Part shown: positions 13,511 through 15,368 of the stretch, in pieces
How the letters are laid out: each line of letters begins with the position of its first letter
Numbering within the stretch: the stretch's first letter is position 1
Assembly: GCA_026996985.1 (NCBI GenBank)
Contig: JALWJR010000045.1
Location: 1 to 15,368, forward strand
Source: Candidatus Kaiserbacteria bacterium
GTDB taxonomy: Bacteria > Patescibacteriota > Minisyncoccia > Phycocordibacterales > UBA2100
Direction of reading: 5' to 3'
DNA length: 15,368 nucleotides
Notes under the pieces: generated by a model
The model's database searches: none
The model's input: the letters and a program-made list of their open reading frames with translations, nothing else
What the model was told of the DNA's origin: nothing
Program-made: the position numbers and the translations under genes

Positions 13511-14281
13511 ATGATTATAAAGAATGAAAAAGAATTAAAAATTTTAAGAGAGGGTGGAAAAATTCTTGCATCTTTGCTTAAGATTCTTGCTGATGAGACA
13601 AAAGAAGGCGCAAGCTCTCTTGAGCTGGAGAATTTGGCGCGTTTAAAAATGAAAGAGTTTGGAGTCTCTCCAGCAACATTAGGTTATACTCCCAAGGGCT
13701 CAAGAAGACCATATCCGGCGGCGCTTTGTGTCTCAGTCAATGATTTGATAGTGCACGGAATTCCAAATGAAAAACCGACGGTTTTCAAAGAAGGGGACTT
13801 GGTTGCCATAGATTGTGTTATAGAGTATAAAGGTCTTTTTGTTGACGCCGCTTTAACCGTGGGAGTGGGCAATATTTCAAAACAGGATCAAAAACTTATA
13901 GACGCCACAGTAGAGGCGAGGCAGGCGGGAATTTCCAAGGCGAAAGCGGGGACTCGCGTAGGTGAGATAAACAAAGCGGTAAGTGAAGTCGCGCAAAAGT
14001 ATGGTTTTTCTCTTCCTCCGGAGTTGGGTGGACACGGTGTCGGCAAATCAATTCATGAGAGACCATTTGTGGGAAACTACGATGGCGCGCCCGATTCGGA
14101 CTACATTCTAAAGGAAGGTGAGGTGATAACGGTGGAGCCCATGCTCTCGGCAGGTTCCGCAGAGCTTGAACTTCTACCGGATGGCTACTCCTACAGAGTA
14201 AAAGACGGATCACAGACTGCGCATTTTGAACACACCATAGTTGTAACAAAAGATGGCGCCGAGATTTTGACGAAATTGTAA
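13511..14281 (+). CDS. map: Methionine aminopeptidase, type I
   Basis: A 256-residue enzyme that removes the initiator Met from new proteins. All metal and catalytic residues are in place: H82 (VHGIP), D101 (AIDCVIEYKG), D112 (FVDAALTVG), H175 (GGHGVGKSIHE), H182, E209 (TVEPML) and E240 (HFEHT). The N-terminus MIIKNEKELKILREGGKILAS is the family's 'I.i.s.eeie.mR.aGki.a'. The absence of an N-terminal SH3-binding or zinc-finger extension fits the bacterial short form. map often follows secY-adk in bacterial spc regions; here gmk and pyrH intervene. A 23-nt gap after pyrH contains a poor -10-like TATTGT at 13499-13504. Confidence 0.96.
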   Translation: MIIKNEKELKILREGGKILASLLKILADETKEGASSLELENLARLKMKEFGVSPATLGYTPKGSRRPYPAALCVSVNDLIVHGIPNEKPTVFKEGDLVAIDCVIEYKGLFVDAALTVGVGNISKQDQKLIDATVEARQAGISKAKAGTRVGEINKAVSEVAQKYGFSLPPELGGHGVGKSIHERPFVGNYDGAPDSDYILKEGEVITVEPMLSAGSAELELLPDGYSYRVKDGSQTAHFEHTIVVTKDGAEILTKL

Positions 14282-14290
14282 AATATTCTA

Positions 14291-14319
14291 TTGACATATT
14301 TTAGTTTAAGTTGTACATT
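14291..14319 (+). promoter_or_regulatory. Sigma70-type promoter for the PKD/Kazal-like gene
   Basis: A perfect -35 hexamer TTGACA at 14291-14296, a 17-nt spacer and TACATT at 14314-14319 (four of six). The predicted start near 14326 gives a leader of about 20 nt. A 6-bp inverted repeat, CATTAA (14316-14321) and TTAATG (14327-14332) followed by TTTATTTT, overlaps the -10; it could act as a weak terminator for map. Confidence 0.5.
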
Positions 14320-14345
14320 AAAATTGTTAATGTTTATTTTAGCTT

Positions 14346-15170
14346 ATGAGAAAACTTATTTTTTCCATATTGTTTCTTTTATCAGGCGTGTTTGTGGCTC
14401 AAGCCACGTCAAATGTGCCGGCCGGGTGCTATGACGGATCAATTCTAAGACCTGAAGGGTATACGGCAACTTGTATAACGCTTTCGGGCGGACTTAAATC
14501 TTGTGTTTCGGATGCGGTGTATATTTGTGAAGGGGGTAACTGGAAAATTAAAGCGAGCATAAATACTTATCCAAAACCGCCTTCTGTATGTTCGTTAGGT
14601 TCCACTCCTGTATGTGGCATAAAATGGGAATATAAATGTGATTATTATTGTGGATATTTTCCAACGTACAAGACTTATAAAAATATTTGCAAATTACAAG
14701 ATGCCGGGGCCCAGTTTTACTACGAAGGAAAGTGTAAAAACACATCTTATAACAACAACGCCCCCAGCATAACCTATTTTTCGGGTCCAACAACTTTGTA
14801 TATCGGCCAGTCAGGAACTTGGACTCTCACAGCCTATGATCCGGATGGTGATAATTTAAGTTACAAAATAGATTGGGGAGATACGGATTTTCGCTACAAA
14901 CCCATGGCGCAAACCGCAAATACTTTTAGTCAAACAATTTCTCTGACACACACTTACTCAAAGCCCGGTACGTACCAAATAACGGTCACAGTTACAGATG
15001 ACAAAGGACTTTCTTCAACCGCCAAAGCCACTGTGGTGGTTTTGCGCTCTTACAACTATTACGATGATTATTACGATTATTACGACTACTATGACTATTA
15101 TCCTCCGGGATGGTATTTCCCGTGGCAAGATTGGTATGACGGTTGGTATGGTTGGGATTGGTGGTGGTAA
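14346..15170 (+). CDS. Secreted Cys-rich (Kazal-like) and PKD protein with aromatic tail
   Basis: A 274-residue protein with signal peptide 1-20 (cleavage near AQA-T). Residues 28-130 hold ten cysteines (28, 43, 53, 61, 82, 90, 98, 102, 115, 130). Residues 82-130 resemble a divergent Kazal protease-inhibitor domain: C-x7-C ending in PVCG (88-91), then TYKNICKLQDAG (110-121) and EGKC (127-130); there is an extra CDYYC insert and the fifth Kazal cysteine is missing. Residues 139-233 are a PKD domain (DPDGDNLSYKIDWGDT, then LTHTYSKPGTYQITVTVTDDKGLSS). The tail 236-274 is 39 residues with 14 Tyr and 8 Trp, first as YYD repeats, then ending in WDWWW. No anchor or sorting signal is seen. Function unknown; binding to a surface, polysaccharide or neighbouring cell is an inference. 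It has its own promoter. Confidence 0.78.
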   Translation: MRKLIFSILFLLSGVFVAQATSNVPAGCYDGSILRPEGYTATCITLSGGLKSCVSDAVYICEGGNWKIKASINTYPKPPSVCSLGSTPVCGIKWEYKCDYYCGYFPTYKTYKNICKLQDAGAQFYYEGKCKNTSYNNNAPSITYFSGPTTLYIGQSGTWTLTAYDPDGDNLSYKIDWGDTDFRYKPMAQTANTFSQTISLTHTYSKPGTYQITVTVTDDKGLSSTAKATVVVLRSYNYYDDYYDYYDYYDYYPPGWYFPWQDWYDGWYGWDWWW

Positions 15171-15207
15171 TCCCTGACATCTAATCAACAGTAATTTTAA
15201 AAAATAA

Positions 15208-15243
15208 CTCTCTTGCGTGGTATAATTTTCCTATGCAAGAGAG
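15208..15243 (+). promoter_or_regulatory. 9-bp inverted repeat flanking an extended -10 (candidate operator)
   Basis: CTCTCTTGC (15208-15216) and GCAAGAGAG (15235-15243) are perfect inverted copies separated by 18 bp. Between them lies TGG-TATAAT (15218-15226), a perfect extended -10, and the ATG at 15233. The arms are centred about 27 bp apart, so a dimeric regulator could cover the promoter. If transcription begins at the ATG, only the right arm is transcribed, which favours a DNA site over an RNA hairpin. Confidence 0.5.
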
Positions 15244-15368
15244 CTATTCATATGAATATCATCCGCCGGAGCCGATAAAAAACCCCGAAGAAGAGCTTGA
15301 GTTTTTGCGTGCAAAAATAGAGAAAAAACAACAAGAACTTGAACCTCCGGTTTTAACTTTGGATAAGG
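15233..15368 (+). CDS. Unknown protein, N-terminal part only
   Basis: An open frame of 45 codons runs off the right edge. It starts MQESYSYEYHPPEPIKNPEE and continues with a charged, helical, Glu/Lys-rich stretch (ELEFLRAKIEKKQQELEPP) followed by VLTLDK. There is no signal peptide, so the product is probably cytoplasmic. I do not recognise the family from this piece. The start is supported by the extended -10 box 6 nt upstream and by the absence of any closer alternative. Confidence 0.6.
   Translation, partial: MQESYSYEYHPPEPIKNPEEELEFLRAKIEKKQQELEPPVLTLDK

Noticed and set aside
13896..14297. 133-codon open frame on the minus strand opposite map
   Set aside because: It is antisense to a complete, fully conserved map gene and shows no domain; no promoter was seen.
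15051..15100. Short tandem repeats (TAYTAYGAY) as a CRISPR or satellite
   Set aside because: They are in frame and encode the YYD tail of the secreted PKD protein; there are no spacers.

Overview
The window looks like a chromosomal segment of a Candidate Phyla Radiation (Patescibacteria) bacterium, possibly Parcubacteria-like. It is AT-rich and carries a ribosomal-protein spc operon in standard order but with no gene for L30 (uL30) between rpsE and rplO; absence of L30 is a known CPR trait. Most genes lack an obvious Shine-Dalgarno sequence. UGA is an ordinary stop (at 3381-3383), so the glycine-UGA code of Gracilibacteria/SR1 does not apply. Assignment is from gene content and residue patterns only; no database search was possible.

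Layout. 1-1684: the end of rpmC, then rpsQ, rplN, rplX and rplE, tightly packed. 1711-1744: a perfect 15-bp inverted repeat directly after rplE. 1755-5621: three genes that are not part of the conserved spc operon, namely a secreted, membrane-anchored coiled-coil/calcium-loop/Ig-like protein, an orphan membrane sensor histidine kinase that overlaps it by 4 bp, and an EamA-type transporter. 5641-5699: a clear sigma70-type promoter with a small 5'-end stem-loop that restarts the operon. 5700-9460: rpsZ (zinc S14), rpsH, rplF, rplR, rpsE, rplO and secY. 9499-11265: a secreted protein with a possible lysozyme-like N-terminus and a long acidic low-complexity region. 11266-11379: a regulatory gap with three alternating copies of a 12-bp motif and a promoter. 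11380-13487: three nucleoside-monophosphate kinases, gmk, adk and pyrH, with a 159-bp fold-back element wedged between gmk and adk. 13511-14281: map. 14346-15170: a secreted Cys-rich (Kazal-like) and PKD protein with an extremely aromatic tail. 15233-end: start of an unknown gene behind an extended -10 promoter flanked by a 9-bp inverted repeat.

How it fits together. The core is the translation and secretion operon (ribosomal proteins, SecY, methionine aminopeptidase) plus GMP, AMP and UMP kinases. Between these housekeeping blocks sit three genes for exported or surface proteins and one sensor kinase, plausibly part of the cell-surface repertoire by which such small, often episymbiotic cells contact others (inference).

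Most notable: (1) the fold-back element between gmk and adk, flanked by ATG on both sides; removing it and one ATG restores the tight stop-T-ATG junction seen elsewhere in the window, so it looks like an insertion that kept the adk start codon. (2) A guanylate kinase whose Walker A lysine is glutamate. (3) Several accessory genes whose best -10 box lies only 6-8 nt before the ATG, suggesting leaderless transcripts. (4) The three-gene break in the spc operon.
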